A stretch of 64,000 nt of DNA. It comes from Stachybotrys elegans. Lineage: Eukaryota > Ascomycota > Sordariomycetes > Hypocreales > Stachybotryaceae. Positions 46,689 through 58,384 of the stretch are shown here, piece after piece. The position numbers and the translations under genes are program-made. The notes under the pieces were generated by a model. That model worked only from the letters and a program-made list of their open reading frames with translations. It did not search any database and was not told the origin of the DNA. The stretch covers positions 620,001 through 684,000 of the forward strand of contig JAGPNK010000001.1 of the NCBI GenBank assembly GCA_020746835.1, in the 5' to 3' direction. Numbering within the stretch: position 1 is the stretch's first letter; every line of letters starts with the position of its first letter.

Positions 46689-49419
46689 AGGACAAGCACA
46701 GCTTTGTACAGTTACCGGCGAAACTCAATACATTGGGACTTTTCTTTTCGACCATGCATGCCCTCGGCTCGGGCTCTACTTGGTCGCCGTATAGTGGTGC
46801 TGTGACGTGAAGGTGGACGCGATATCACTCGGCTCATCGGGGTGAGCTATAGACCCGCATCTACGAGATATCTTTGGCGATAGACAGCACAGGGTTGGGA
46901 TCAGACGGGTGAGGATTTGCCGGCTTGGAGTTGGACGTATGCCACATGTGTTCCAGAGCCATTGAAGCCATGGTAATGCACCATGAGCTGCACGGCAGTG
47001 TCAATACAGCTACCCACAACCACCAAAGTTCTCTGGGTGATGATTCTGTAACAGAGACGCACACAATTGCTCGCTGCTGCTTCCATTGGGATGGCCAAGA
47101 AATGCAGACTGAATGAATAGTGCCTCTCATGGCTGGCTCGTCATCCGCTGGAAGCCAAGCTGCAAGCGTCGATGCCGGAGTACACTCACATTCGTTGCAA
47201 ACATACGTCAGCATTTGTGTGAGAGTCAGAGGTCAGGCCTAGAGGGAGCAGAAATTATTCTCCCCTTGGATCCGACACCACACAGCCTCGGATTACCGCC
47301 TCAACGGATCGCCGCAGTGTAACACAGCACAACGTGATGGCAAGTCTTGTTCAGCCAACAGGCGTCCTCCCATTTTGCTACGCAAACAAATACATACGAT
47401 GTCATGTTCAAAAGAGACATCGTGACCCTTTCGGCTATCGGTGTAGCATCATCCCGCTGCACAATGACTTAGTGGCGCCGACAAAACGGCAAGCTGAGAT
47501 AGGTAGTTTGTTGGATGAGCTGGCTTGTCCCCCTCTTTTGTTTTCTTTTTCCTTTTCCTTTCTCTTTTTATTTTATTTTATTGTTCTTCATTTTTGCTTC
47601 TTCTGCCAGCTTTGAGAGGGATTGTGGCGGGCGTATTGGTCAAGCCTGGTGCTTTTGCTGCACATTGCACTGGGAAATTCTACGGGTGGTGATTGGTTGA
47701 CGAGCAGGGACGCTGTGACAATAGCTTCCGGATAGGTAGACATGGGCTTGCACTCCGGATTTGGTACCCGTCCATCATCGCAAAGCTCCGACCACGCCGT
47801 TTTTCAGGATGGATGGATGCCTGGAGGCGGCCGGGCAGCCTCACCCGAGAATCACGCACACAGCCATAACGTCTCCATTCTCGGGCAAGATGGGGAGAGG
47901 GCGTCGGTGATTGCAGTGACCTGTTGGCCGTCGACGCATGCCAACAAAAGTCGTGCAAACCACATCACAGCCGTCTTGGTAGGCTTTTTCGGTGAATGTG
48001 TGTGCGGTCGAGTTCGAGTCCCCTCACAGGACCTCCGAGATGCAGTGCCGATCCCAGATGCTGACTCGGCTGAGATGGTCGCGCAGCTCACGACGCTCCG
48101 GCACTTTGCGTCGCGATCCATCACAATTCCCATCCACTTGGTCCATGTAGAAAAAAATAGAGAAGGGAAAAAAATAGGTGACAAGGCAGGTAGAAGTTTT
48201 GTTAATCAAGGGTGACGTGCAATGGGCAACAGCGCTTGAGGTACCCCTGTCTCAGGGTCTACGTCGGTTGTGGCTACTTGGGCTGGCCCAGGCTTCCCCC
48301 ATCAAGGCCCGGTACCTGGAACATTCTAGACTGGCATCTGCATGTACTAGGAGGTATCGACATGCTGCAGGCAAGCGTCACGGGTCAACAATTAGAGGTA
48401 CCTGTTGGGAGGCTCCAGCCCAGCCGTCTTGTGGACTTGGAGGTTCCCTGTCAGTCAGATCCGGATACCAGTACTTTAGCTGCTCCTCTCTTCCTCCCTC
48501 TCTCTGCCTATCACTTGCGTCCATCCATTCATCTATCCATCCATCTCCTCCTCCTTCTCCCCTCTTCTTAATATTTCTGTCCTATCGTTACCACATGCCC
48601 ATCTTACGACCTCATACTATCCTCATTCCTACTATTCCCTCGCAGCATCCTCCGTCTCCCACCTTACTTGCGCCACCACCCATCTTTCCGTACCTTACAT
48701 TGGGCTCTACTTGGCAGGCTGATATTTCTGGATTGTCACGCTACCTATCCACCAAGCCCGCTTCTTAATTGTTCTGGTAAGTGACAAGCGGCCTTTCTGC
48801 CCTCCTTTGTCTGCCTGGGTCTCGTTTCTCGTCACTGCTTCATTCACGCCCTTTCTGCCTGCACCGCGTCCACGCGACATTGTACATCTAGCCTAGTTAG
48901 ACTCGAATACCTCCATTGTTCCCGATCCTCGGCCTCCGGGTACTAACCCAACTGTGCCTACAAACCTCTCTCTCTCTGCCTTGCCACCTGATTGCCTCCG
49001 AGTCCACTTACCTAAGCTCACCTCAGCTTCTCGGCCTATGATATTCATCTCTTCCTCTTGCCTAATAACCTCGAAAACACTCATTTTCCATTTCTTTCCA
49101 CGCCTTTTTTCTTCTTCTTTTCTTCTTATTCTTCTCTCCTCTTTCATGACCTACCTGCTGATCTTCTAATCCTCTCGGCCAGGCTGCTACGATCTTCGGC
49201 CTGGGGTCCTTGAAAGGAGAGCTTAGCTTGCACCAGACCCCCCCCACCAGTACCTACATCACTACTACAGCCTTTCAGCCTTCGTCATTATCTCCCCACC
49301 TGCCTATCCAACGTCCAACAACCACAACGCCGTATACCACACTGGCTTTCCGCGCATTACCTTTTGCTGGCCTTGCCATAGGCCTCGGCTTGCTCGCCTT
49401 CGGAACCGGCCGTGCGCAG
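46689..49419. other. 2.7-kb intergenic region
   Basis: No convincing gene. The largest open frame (about 196 codons, 48178-48768) is low complexity in its second half and matches nothing I know. The stretch from about 48480 to 49370 is strongly pyrimidine-rich and probably includes the promoter and a long 5' UTR of the RING gene. Confidence 0.5.
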
Positions 49420-51177
49420 ATGGACACCCCAAGTCCCCCCACGGGGCATGGCGAGCCCAGGGCCCGTGAGCTGGTCTACTGTCACCAGTGCGGTCAAGAG
49501 TGGTACCGCGCCGACCATGGCCTCCTCTGCCCTTACTGCGAGGGAGATTTTACTGAGATTGTAAGTCAACCATCATCCTGCCTGCAGATCCGTTGGATCT
49601 CTTTGCTCACGGGTTGCTAGATATCTCCGGAGCCTGAACCCGAACCCTCCTCCGCCTCGACGTCGCCCGAGATGCCGCCCTATCACCCCGGCAGTGGCGA
49701 TTCAGACCCCGATGAGGCCGATATAGAAGAACACACGGGGCCTCACGGCTTCCACTACCGCCGAAGCGTCCTGAGCGGCCCCAACCGAGACCATCACCAA
49801 CCAGAGGTTGAGCCCGTGCTGGAGCGCTTCGTGAGCATGATCAACACCTTCGGACCTCCTCAGAGACCAGCCGAGGAAGCGCCTCCGGTCCATCAATATT
49901 ACAGCCCCTTTGGCGAAGCACATGTCCGTCACGCGACTGTGAGCACCTCGGGTGGCGGCAGAGCCTCCTTTACTTTTGTATCTGGGCCAGCCCCAGCCAG
50001 GGCCTTTGGGGAGGCTCACCAGGGGGAGCCCCGAACGGCCGATACCTTCCAAGCGTACGATCAGCCCTCTGCAGACCCGCCCGACCTACCCGGGCCATCG
50101 CGTGTAATCATCATTGCGAGGCTGCCAGCTAACACCCAGTTCAGACTACTTGCCAGCATCATGCGCGACCTGGGGCCCCCTGATGAGCCTCAGCCCGCTA
50201 GCCGTCCATTGCCTCCATTCACCAGGAACCTTCGGGAGATACTGAACCTCCTAGGCAATTCCATCGGCGAGGCCCATGGAGACGCCGTGTATTCCCAGGA
50301 GGCCCTCGACAGAATCATCACCAATCTCATGGAAACTAACCCTTCCAGCAATGCCGCCCCGCCCGCATCCGAAGAGGCCCTTGGGAAACTGGATCGGCGC
50401 CCGATGGATCAGAGCATGATGAACAGTGACGGCAAGACAGAGTGCACCATCTGCATCGACGACATGAACTTGGGCGATACGGCCGCCATCCTGCCGTGCA
50501 AGCACCTCTTCCACGAGGAGTGCGTGCTGTTGTGGTTGAAGCAGCACAACACATGCCCCGTATGTCGGGCTCCCATTGAAAAACAGGAGAGGTCGCCGCC
50601 AGTGCCTGCTCAGGGCTCCACAGATACAGCCTCCATTTCTATGCCCACCGGCGCCGGCCATTCACCTGCCTCTGAACCCGTCCCCGACTACACCGACGGC
50701 GAAGGCTCTAATCGCCCGTTTTCGTTCGGCGGTGCTTGGTTGGGATCCCCTGCGACGCGCATGTCCAGCTTCGGCCCGCCCAGCCCAGGAGAGCAGAGTA
50801 GCGCCAGCCGTCCCGCGAGGCTGTCTCGGCCTCCCAGTCAAAGCCAGAGCCGGTTGAATGAAGCTATGCGCACTCTCTCCTCCAGACAAATGGACCGGGA
50901 GCGGGAGCGGACACGCGATCGTGCGACGTCCTCGGGAACGAGCTATGACTCGCCGTTCATGTCACGACGCAACTCGCTTTCTCCCACCAGCCCTAGGGCT
51001 GGTGACCAAGCCTCGCGCATCCGGCACCGCAGCCCTTCATCGAGCAGCCGTCGCACCGGGGACAGCGACTCTCGACGGCAAGCATCAAGTCACGGGCCCA
51101 TTAGCTGGCTGCGAGACAGATTCTCAGGCGGAGGGAGTTCTGGCAGCGGGCCATCCCGCGAGGGGAGGCGAGGCTAG
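49420..51177 (+). CDS. RNF126/RNF115-like RING-H2 E3 ubiquitin ligase
   Basis: Exons 49420-49560 and 49621-51177 give 565 residues. It should transfer ubiquitin from an E2 to substrates; RNF126-type ligases act in cytosolic quality control of mislocalised hydrophobic proteins. The N-terminus has a zinc ribbon with Cys21, Cys24, Cys37 and Cys40 (YCHQCGQEWY...LLCPYCEGDF), diagnostic of this group. The RING-H2 domain is at about 319-361 (CTICIDDMNLGD, PCKHLFHEEC, CPVCRAP). The middle (about 180-260) includes a conserved-looking block (EILNLLGNSIGEAHGDAVYSQEALDRIITNLME) just before the RING, as in BCA2/RNF126. The C-terminal 200 residues are Ser/Arg/Pro-rich, disordered and probably phosphorylated. 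Only the acceptor at 49620 keeps the frame; an earlier AG at about 49587 leads to a stop. Confidence 0.9.
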
Positions 51178-52549
51178 TGGGCGGCAGTTAGCATCACGAC
51201 TTCACAAGGATTAATGAATCGAGTGCGCCTTGTATGGCATTGGCATGAAATTGAAATGGTACGGAATCGGGGCGACCTCTTTGTGTTTTTTGTTCTTTGG
51301 AAGCTTTCTCTTCGACCCTTGTTTTGCTACACACGAATACAGATATGGCAGGAGAGACTTGGGTTATCTACATTCACATTCTCGACGTAGGTCGGACAAC
51401 AGGCTTTTTTCCAACTCCTTTTTTGTCCCCTTGCCCCTTTCTCATTCTTCATTTTTTCTTCTTCTTCTTTTTCTGGTTCGATGAGATACGACCCTTGGCT
51501 GAGCGATGGAGTTATGCAGCACGCAAGTGGGAGGGAGAGAACGATTTATAACATCCCCCCAAAGCTAGCAGGATTATCAGCAGCTGCTTCGGTGGTAACT
51601 CACGTCCATGTACGATGGTAGCAAGGTACGCCGTAGAGGTAGGCGATTCAATGACAACGCGGCAACCGCATTCATCCGACCTGGGCGATCCTGTGGTCCT
51701 GTTCGACTTCGAGTCTTATCTTTTAACACGCCGAGTAATTACTACCTGTAGGTCCTGAGGGCCAGTCACGACGTCATCATGCCAAGGCGCATCGTGATCT
51801 CCCCAGGTGTCCTTTAGCCATGTCGTCCTACCTACCCTGAACTGCACGATGCTTACCTGGTGGTGGGGTTAGGCACCTGGACCGAGTCAGCCAGTGCAAG
51901 GCGGCCGACGTCATGTCCGTATCCCCGGGAAGTTTTATTTTATTCCTATATTGATCGATTTTCGTATCATTGCCTTCTTTCGATGTCGTGGGGCAAAATT
52001 AGAGAAATCCGTGACGGAAACTTTCCAAGCGTCAGAATCATGAGACATCTGCTAAGAAGTGTGGTACGGGCCAGCCTTTTGATATATTTCTAATGTAGTG
52101 ATACTTTGATAGTCATAACCTGTAAAGCATAAAAAGGAAAAGAAGACTTGCAAACATAGGGGAAAAAAGAACAAGCAAAGGTAACCGATCTCCATGCTAC
52201 TCGTCACGGCGAGATAAGTAGAAAATCCTCCGAGTGCAACCAACAAAGGAAAACAGTCCGTCACTGGCCGCGTCATGTCGATGCCAAGACTTGTGTGGCA
52301 TACCGGAGATAACGGATGCGCAGTCATGGCACCGTGGCCCCTCAAATCCATTACCTCCCTCCTCGTCTCCTAGAATTCCACCTGAGCGACCTGTTCCCCG
52401 AACGACATGAAAGCAAAACACAGCTCCCCCCTCAAAGTAATCTGCAATAAATTTGGTGGTATCTTGTTATCCGAAACCCATAACATCATGAAATAGAAAA
52501 CAAAGGCAAACTCTTCGTCTCTCCTCGACTCGGCCAACGACTTTCTGAC
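51178..52549. other. convergent 3' region between RING ligase and ErdS genes
   Basis: About 1.4 kb without a recognisable gene. It includes TTC-rich tracts near 51445-51475. It is long for a convergent spacer, so a small noncoding transcript cannot be excluded. Confidence 0.5.
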
Positions 52550-55492
52550 CTAGTCCTGGAAGAACTTGATAATCTGCTGCAGGTCGCGCAGGCCAACACC
52601 GTGCCTCGGGTAGCAGATGTATACCTCTTCACCCAGAGCACCAAACTTGCTTCGGAAATCGGCCTTCTTGCGCAGACCCAAGCTTTCCACAATGGAATTG
52701 TAGGTGGTTGCGAGGAACTTGGCACGGATACCGTTGAGGTGCTCGCCTGGGGTGAGCTTCTCCGACACGCCGACGCCGAAGGTAACCTGACCCGAGACGG
52801 ACGAGAGTGCGAACTCGACCAAGACCTCGATGGCGCCGTTGACAGAGTTGGGGAAGTCGAGCGCCCACTTGACCTGCCAGCCGTAGCGAGGCGCCAGCTT
52901 GGCCAGAACAACCATGGACAGCACGCGGCCATCCTTCTCCGCGGCAAAGTAGCGACGGTGCTCCTTGTCGACCCAGGGTCGGACCTCGGTCAGATGGACC
53001 TGCTTGCCCTTGGTCTTGCGAGAAGCCCTCCACTCCTCAATGGCAGCGTCGGCGCGCTTGATAAAGTCATCATCGAGCTTCACCTCATGAATCTTAACGC
53101 CCTCACGCTCGACACGCCGTGCCTTGGGTCCTCCATTCACACTCTGATGCTTGTCGGCATCGACTCGCTGCTCCTCAGTGCATGACAGCGTTCTCCAGCC
53201 CATCTCATGAGCGAGGATTCCCTGGACGTCGTAGGAGACGAGCATCCAGATAGGGACCAGGCGAAGCTCCGACACAACGAACTTGACAAAGGCATGGAGC
53301 ACCTCCTTGTACTGGGTCTTGTCGCAGAGAGGGTCGCCGGTGACCATGGCGAACTTCTCTTGAGGGACGTATCCGACAGCGGCGCCGTTGGGGTGGCGCC
53401 AGATCTGGAAGCGGTCATCGAGCCAAGAAGTGTTGGTGGCATCGCCATAATTGGCAATAAGCTTCTCCACCGGCGGTAGCTCTCCCTCGGCGTGGGGCTT
53501 GGTCGTGTCGGCCTCCGGGTGGGGCAGACCGGGCTTTCGCTCGGGCAGGGACTTGGGATCACGGTGGAACAGCGAAGCATTTCGAACATCGCCAAGCTCG
53601 AGCATCCAGGTGACGATGCGCTCCAGCCCCAGGCCAGCACCACCATGAGGGGGTGCGCCCAGGTCGAATCCAGACATGTAATCCTCCATGCCCTCCTCTG
53701 ACATGCCGGCGGCATGCATGTTCTTTCGGAGCTGCTCGGCGTCGTGGATGCGCTGGCCTCCGGAGCAGATTTCCTGGCCACGGATGAAAATGTCAAATGA
53801 CCGGGTGAAGAAGGGGTCTTCAGGATCCTTGTAGGTGTAGAAGGGACGAGCGCTGGCGGGGAACTTGTCGAGGATGTAGTAGTCGGTGTCGAACTTCTCC
53901 TTGACCAGTTGGCCAAGTCGGATCTCATCGGGAGTCGAAAGATCCTCCATCTCTACGTCGCGGCCATCGTCGCGCAGCATCTGGATGCCGTCACGGAAGT
54001 CGAGGATGAGCGTCTCATCCAACCACTTGAATTCGCCGCTAGGCCAACGCTTCTGGACAACCTCGACCTCGGGCATGGCGTACACAGCAGCGAAGACCGA
54101 CTTGAGGAACTCGTCGATAACATAGATGACCTCGTGGTAGGTCTCTGAAATTTCCATCTCAATGTCGAGACCGGTGTACTCGGTCAAGTGGCGATGGGTG
54201 TTGGAGTTCTCAGCACGGAAGACGGGGCCTACTTCAAAGACACGATTGAAGTCGGCAGAGATGGACATTTGCTTGGCCAGCTGGGGACTCTGGGCAAGGA
54301 AGGCATTGCGGCCAAAGTAGTTGACCTTGAACACGGCAGAGCCACTCTCGGTGGCGGCGGGCTGCAGCTTGGGGGTGTTGATCTCGACGAAGCCATTGTT
54401 CTCAAGTGTCTCTCGGAACTTGCGAGTCACCATGGAGCGAATGCGGAACAAGGCTTGGTTGGCAGGGTGGCGGAGGTCGAGGATACGGGCCGTCATGCGG
54501 TTGCGCAGAGTCTCTGGGGGCTTGTAGTTGTTGAAGGGAAGGTTGTGGGCCGCGTTGACAAGGTGGATGGACTGGATGTCGACTTCTATGCCAGAGTGGC
54601 TGGTAGAACGAATGGGCGAGGGGGGCTCCTTTAGGATGCCGCTGACCTGAACGAGGGACTCGGGGTGGAGTTTCTGAACCCACTTGACCATGTCCATATT
54701 CTCACGGGACAAGACACCCTGGATGGAGTGCTCCTGGTCACGGAGGAGGAGGAAGTCGAGGGCCTTGGAGATGGGCCTCTGGGTGTGAATACGGGCGCGG
54801 AAGCTGACCTCGGTGCCGATGGGCAGCCTGTCGAGCTGGGCAATGGTATTGAGCTCATACGGGTGGGTAGGCAATTCGGAGCTGGCGCCCGTCTGGCCGC
54901 TCTCGAGGGACGTCTTGGAACGGATGTGGGCGGTGGAGCGCATGATGTCGGCACTCGAGCGCACCATTTCGGAGCTGGAGCGCGGCGAGCCGTTCTTGAG
55001 CTCAACAGCGCTGTCGTTCATCTTGCCGAAGATCTGCTTTCGGAAGTCTGGCGAGAGAGGCTGGATGGGGGAGTCGGGGACTGACTCGTTGAGGGCGACG
55101 TGGCTGCCGCTCACAGCGAAGGGGTTAGAAGGAGGCGCGGGGGACGAAGGCGACTTCTTGTGCCTACGGCTCACGTCGGAGGCGACACTGTCGGGACGAC
55201 TAGGAGGTGCAGAGGTATCGACGGGGCTTTGAGGACCACGCTCATGAGTTTTGTTGCTGCGGCTGCTGCCGGGTGTGTTGCGTCTGGGAGACTGGCCATT
55301 GTGGATGGTCTGGTGGATGGCATTGTCGCTATGCTCGTGGTTTGGAACACGGCCGTGATTCGAGTCGGCATCTCCCACGGGCTCGGGCTGGGTATCATCA
55401 TCCGTCTTTGCCTTGGAAGCCTTGTGCCTGGACCCAATTGGGAAGCGTAGTGCCGAGGCGACAGGCCCCAGAATACCGGTGGCGCTTGGCAT
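52550..55492 (-). CDS. erdS: ergosteryl-3beta-O-L-aspartate synthase: AspRS-DUF2156 fusion (ErdS)
   Basis: A single minus-strand exon encodes 980 residues. Residues 1-205 are a disordered Ser/Pro-rich tail. An anticodon-binding OB fold follows (about 225-315; FRARIHTQRPISKALDFLLL). The class II AspRS core spans about 330-646: AQSPQLAKQ (400-408), motif 2 FRAENSNTHRHLTEYTGLDIE (425-445), Asp-pocket SGGQRIHD (577-584) and motif 3 GLGLERI (620-626). After a linker, residues about 672-975 form a DUF2156 domain (YVPQEKFAMVTGDPLCD at 708-724), the fold that transfers amino acids from tRNA in bacterial MprF. Established knowledge: this exact fusion is ErdS, which charges tRNA-Asp and then moves Asp to the 3beta-OH of ergosterol. 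All AspRS motifs look intact, so it should be bifunctional. A separate housekeeping AspRS is expected elsewhere. The partner hydrolase lies divergently to the right. Confidence 0.93.
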   Translation of the reverse strand: MPSATGILGPVASALRFPIGSRHKASKAKTDDDTQPEPVGDADSNHGRVPNHEHSDNAIHQTIHNGQSPRRNTPGSSRSNKTHERGPQSPVDTSAPPSRPDSVASDVSRRHKKSPSSPAPPSNPFAVSGSHVALNESVPDSPIQPLSPDFRKQIFGKMNDSAVELKNGSPRSSSEMVRSSADIMRSTAHIRSKTSLESGQTGASSELPTHPYELNTIAQLDRLPIGTEVSFRARIHTQRPISKALDFLLLRDQEHSIQGVLSRENMDMVKWVQKLHPESLVQVSGILKEPPSPIRSTSHSGIEVDIQSIHLVNAAHNLPFNNYKPPETLRNRMTARILDLRHPANQALFRIRSMVTRKFRETLENNGFVEINTPKLQPAATESGSAVFKVNYFGRNAFLAQSPQLAKQMSISADFNRVFEVGPVFRAENSNTHRHLTEYTGLDIEMEISETYHEVIYVIDEFLKSVFAAVYAMPEVEVVQKRWPSGEFKWLDETLILDFRDGIQMLRDDGRDVEMEDLSTPDEIRLGQLVKEKFDTDYYILDKFPASARPFYTYKDPEDPFFTRSFDIFIRGQEICSGGQRIHDAEQLRKNMHAAGMSEEGMEDYMSGFDLGAPPHGGAGLGLERIVTWMLELGDVRNASLFHRDPKSLPERKPGLPHPEADTTKPHAEGELPPVEKLIANYGDATNTSWLDDRFQIWRHPNGAAVGYVPQEKFAMVTGDPLCDKTQYKEVLHAFVKFVVSELRLVPIWMLVSYDVQGILAHEMGWRTLSCTEEQRVDADKHQSVNGGPKARRVEREGVKIHEVKLDDDFIKRADAAIEEWRASRKTKGKQVHLTEVRPWVDKEHRRYFAAEKDGRVLSMVVLAKLAPRYGWQVKWALDFPNSVNGAIEVLVEFALSSVSGQVTFGVGVSEKLTPGEHLNGIRAKFLATTYNSIVESLGLRKKADFRSKFGALGEEVYICYPRHGVGLRDLQQIIKFFQD

Positions 55493-55796
55493 GGTCGCTC
55501 AACGCTTGTGCGAGGACAATCGATGATGTATGTCTGGGTACAAGTATAAGTGGGATGAATGATGAAAGGGTGGGGCACAGCATGTGGGTGTGAACGAGTG
55601 ACAAACAGCAAATGGACAGACAAACTGGGGGTGGGAAACTGACCTTTCTTGCAAAGCGTTGGGAATGCAGACTGGATTGTCAGCGAGTCGACGTCGAGTT
55701 CGAGGATGCTGCGGTGACAGAAATACGGATTGCTGGACCGATGTGCAAGGACTGGGTTGCTTTTCGTCACCACGTCGCAACACACAGGGATTTTCT

Positions 55797-55813
55797 GGGG
55801 GGGGGGGGGGGGG
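55797..55813 (+). repeat. G17 homopolymer
   Basis: Seventeen consecutive G residues about 300 bases upstream of the erdS start codon (C17 on the transcribed-gene strand). Confidence 0.85.
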
Positions 55814-56470
55814 TATCTTGGAAATGCTGAGAGAGAAGAGAGGAAGCCGAGGGCAGCGCGATGTTGGTCTCTCGAGATCAACTCAAGCTGCAGATCAGGA
55901 CAGGGAGGTAGGTTGTCGAAAGGGGAATCGCTGAGAGACAGATGATGATGATGGAAGAGCAGAGCAGAATAGGATGGGGATGGGCAAATAGATATTGGAA
56001 GTCCCGGGGCAAGGCAGTTAAATATGATCCACTGGTTCGAGCGGGCTACTAGAAAGAGATGGAAGGCGAGCAAAAGTAGGTGGAAGCGAGAGAAAAGAGG
56101 TATGTTTTATGGTACAATGACCCGTCTAGGAACGGCAAGGTAGGGTAGAAGGCGTGAAGTCAGAAGTCAAGAGACAAAAGGTCTAGGCCGCTAACGATAT
56201 GCCATGGCAGAGGTAGTTCTCGGCACGAGTCGATGCATTGATGGAACAACACATTCTCACACCCCCCCACACACCCCCCCTTCCCTTCCCTCTTTCCCTA
56301 CCACCCCGTCCCTACCTATACTATTATGTACGTTCCTGCCTTGCCCGCTGCGATTGGGACAACTAAACACGATCGCCACAGCTTTGCGATGCGGAATGAG
56401 GTAGGTATGTACGCAAGTGTCGGGCAGGAGCACCCAGCCGCTACTAATGTGGCGGACGCTCTAGACCATG

Positions 56471-56503
56471 GCCTTCCAACAGCCTTCCAACAGCCTTCCA
56501 ACA
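56471..56503 (+). repeat. three perfect tandem copies of an 11-bp unit
   Basis: GCCTTCCAACA is repeated three times, followed by a partial GCCT. It lies between the two divergent sterol-aspartate genes. Confidence 0.85.
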
Positions 56504-57818
56504 GCCTGCTGCCAGTCAATGGCCTGGTGCTGGAACAGGCAAAATAGCATACATGCATACCGCGCCCGTCACAGGCCAAAGCATGCCTCATGGGATGCAT
56601 GTACAGTACTTCGAGGGACGTCCCGGAGGTACGTCCGCCCCTGCTGGTGGAGCACATGCTAGCCCTCTTTCCCGCATCCCGTCTTGGCCGCTTTGCCGGT
56701 ACTCCGTATTCACACGACCCCGAGACGTGCGAGACAGGTCTGGCTTTTACACGGGCGGGATGCGTCATACTTTCGGAGAAGGGCCAGTCATTGGGATGCA
56801 AGCAGTTGGCGGCTGGTGCCACAGTGGATTGGTAAGCGGTTCTCTATCGCTGTGGCTTGAGCCTGGGCATCCACGGGTCCGGTCCTATCAAGACAGGCCT
56901 GTGTTGGTGATGCAGATTGATCTCTTACATACACATGCAGGACGTCATCGAACTGCCGCTGCTCTTGCAGGTGCTGCCTGCCCCTTGTGTCCGCAATTTT
57001 TTCAAGTCTTGCTTTTCGCTCTCCGTCAAATTACCTCAGCGCAGCAATCGACAGGCACACTCGAGCCAATGAAGGGATGAAACGAGTTGCTTGGCTTGCC
57101 CATGTGCCCTCTAGCTGGTCGATCGATGTGGCGCTAATGAACCTGGCTGTTTATCACTGGTACCTGTGGCTTGACTCTGCGACTACTGACAGAGGCGTTG
57201 GAAGCCGTGCGTTGGGGTTGTGGGGCCATTTCATCCCGATAAAACACCACAACCATGTTGGAGTGGGGTGTGGGCTGTAGCCATGACGTCAACACCTCCG
57301 ATCCTGCCGTGTGGCGCCGATTCAACCACCACCATGAAGCGCTCACGCAACTTACCCAAGCTCCCCTTGCTCAACTGCCTGAGGTGAAGCCGTCCCCCAC
57401 AATCCCCCACGACAAACTACATCATAGGTATCACCTCAACCAACCTCCCTGCAATCACCGGCTGCTTTGCTCCGGCCCTTTGTCTGACAATTCACTTGCT
57501 CTGACGATGTCACATACGTCCCTGATGCACCTGAAAGTTCGATTGATCGATTGTTGTCTCCATTTTCAATTTCAGCCTGCTCAGGTGGTTGTTTCCCGGT
57601 CTAGTGGTAAGGTGGCTGGGTGGGCAGGAGGTAGGTAGGCACAACCTTAGAATCTAGGCAAGCAACCTAGTAGCTCATCTGCCCAACCTGGCAGGCAGGT
57701 TAGTATGCAGCTGTGGCTGTCTTAAATTACTCCAGGTATCGTGTAGCTCGACGTCACTGCTATGGGTAAGCTGCTCTGTTCTGCTTGGCTGCCCTTTGTC
57801 ACCTCGCCTCCAGCTCCC

Positions 57819-57842
57819 CCTACGCCTACGCCTACGCCTACA
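57819..57842 (+). repeat. CCTACG hexamer repeat
   Basis: Three perfect CCTACG units and a fourth ending in A instead of G, about 550 bases upstream of the hydrolase start. Confidence 0.8.
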
Positions 57843-58384
57843 GCATCCGTACTTGCGCCGAGGAACCAACGCCCATCACACCACCTACGGCCCTTTACCT
57901 CGCATCGCCTCACCTTATCTGATAATTAAGGCACCGAACCTTGATCCCCTCATGGTGTCGGCGCATTGGCATCGCTACTGATCTTGAGTTCTGCCCCGCC
58001 ACCGCCTATTTCCCACATGTTTTTTTCCTGCCTTGATTCATGCTCCCTCTCCAGTAGCATATTGTCTGTCACTGGCCCCCTCTTGTCTTTTCCTTTGGCC
58101 ACGGTTCAATAGAGCTCGAGAATATAGAAGAACCAAACAAGCATCGCAGGCCACCCCGGGTTTAACTGTCACGTACCGCCCACACAGCTTTTTTAAGCTA
58201 CAACAAGCTTTTCGGCACGTCACCTCCCACCTTTCCCCCCCGGGCCCCATTTCGCTCTGCAGTCTGCTTCGCTTTACTGCGCTGGGTGACGGACTGACGG
58301 CACCTTCTTGTCATCCGAGACATCTTTGATGTACTCTGTCTACACTTACCTGTCCACCTGATACGCGCGCCTCTACCGCACCTA

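Larger units (their letters stand above)
55493..58384. promoter_or_regulatory. 2.9-kb divergent upstream region of erdS and the erdH candidate
   Basis: Both genes read outward, so both promoters are here. No convincing gene; the overlapping open frames near 56316-57080 occur on both strands and are noise. Contents: a G17 run (55797-55813), an 11-bp triplicate (56471-56503), a CCAAT at 57066-57070 and a CCTACG hexamer repeat (57819-57842). The erdS leader side contains an out-of-frame ATG (near 55582) whose ORF runs past the erdS start. Confidence 0.55.

Noticed and set aside
48000..48040. GTTCGAGTCC resembling a tRNA B-box
   Set aside because: The flanking bases do not form a T-arm and no A-box lies at the right distance upstream.
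48178..48768. 196-codon plus-strand open frame
   Set aside because: Its second half is pyrimidine-tract-derived Ser/Pro/Leu sequence typical of leader DNA; no motif recognised.
49210..49419. In-frame N-terminal extension of the RING ligase with a hydrophobic stretch
   Set aside because: It has no ATG; the first in-frame ATG is 49420, and the zinc ribbon follows at the usual distance from it.
56316..57080. Overlapping open frames of about 170 codons on both strands between erdS and the hydrolase
   Set aside because: Coding on both strands over the same bases, tandem repeats inside, and no known domain.
57590..57660. tRNA-like A-box (TCTAGTGGTAA)
   Set aside because: No matching B-box (GGTTCGANTCC), no cloverleaf pairing and no acceptor stem could be found.
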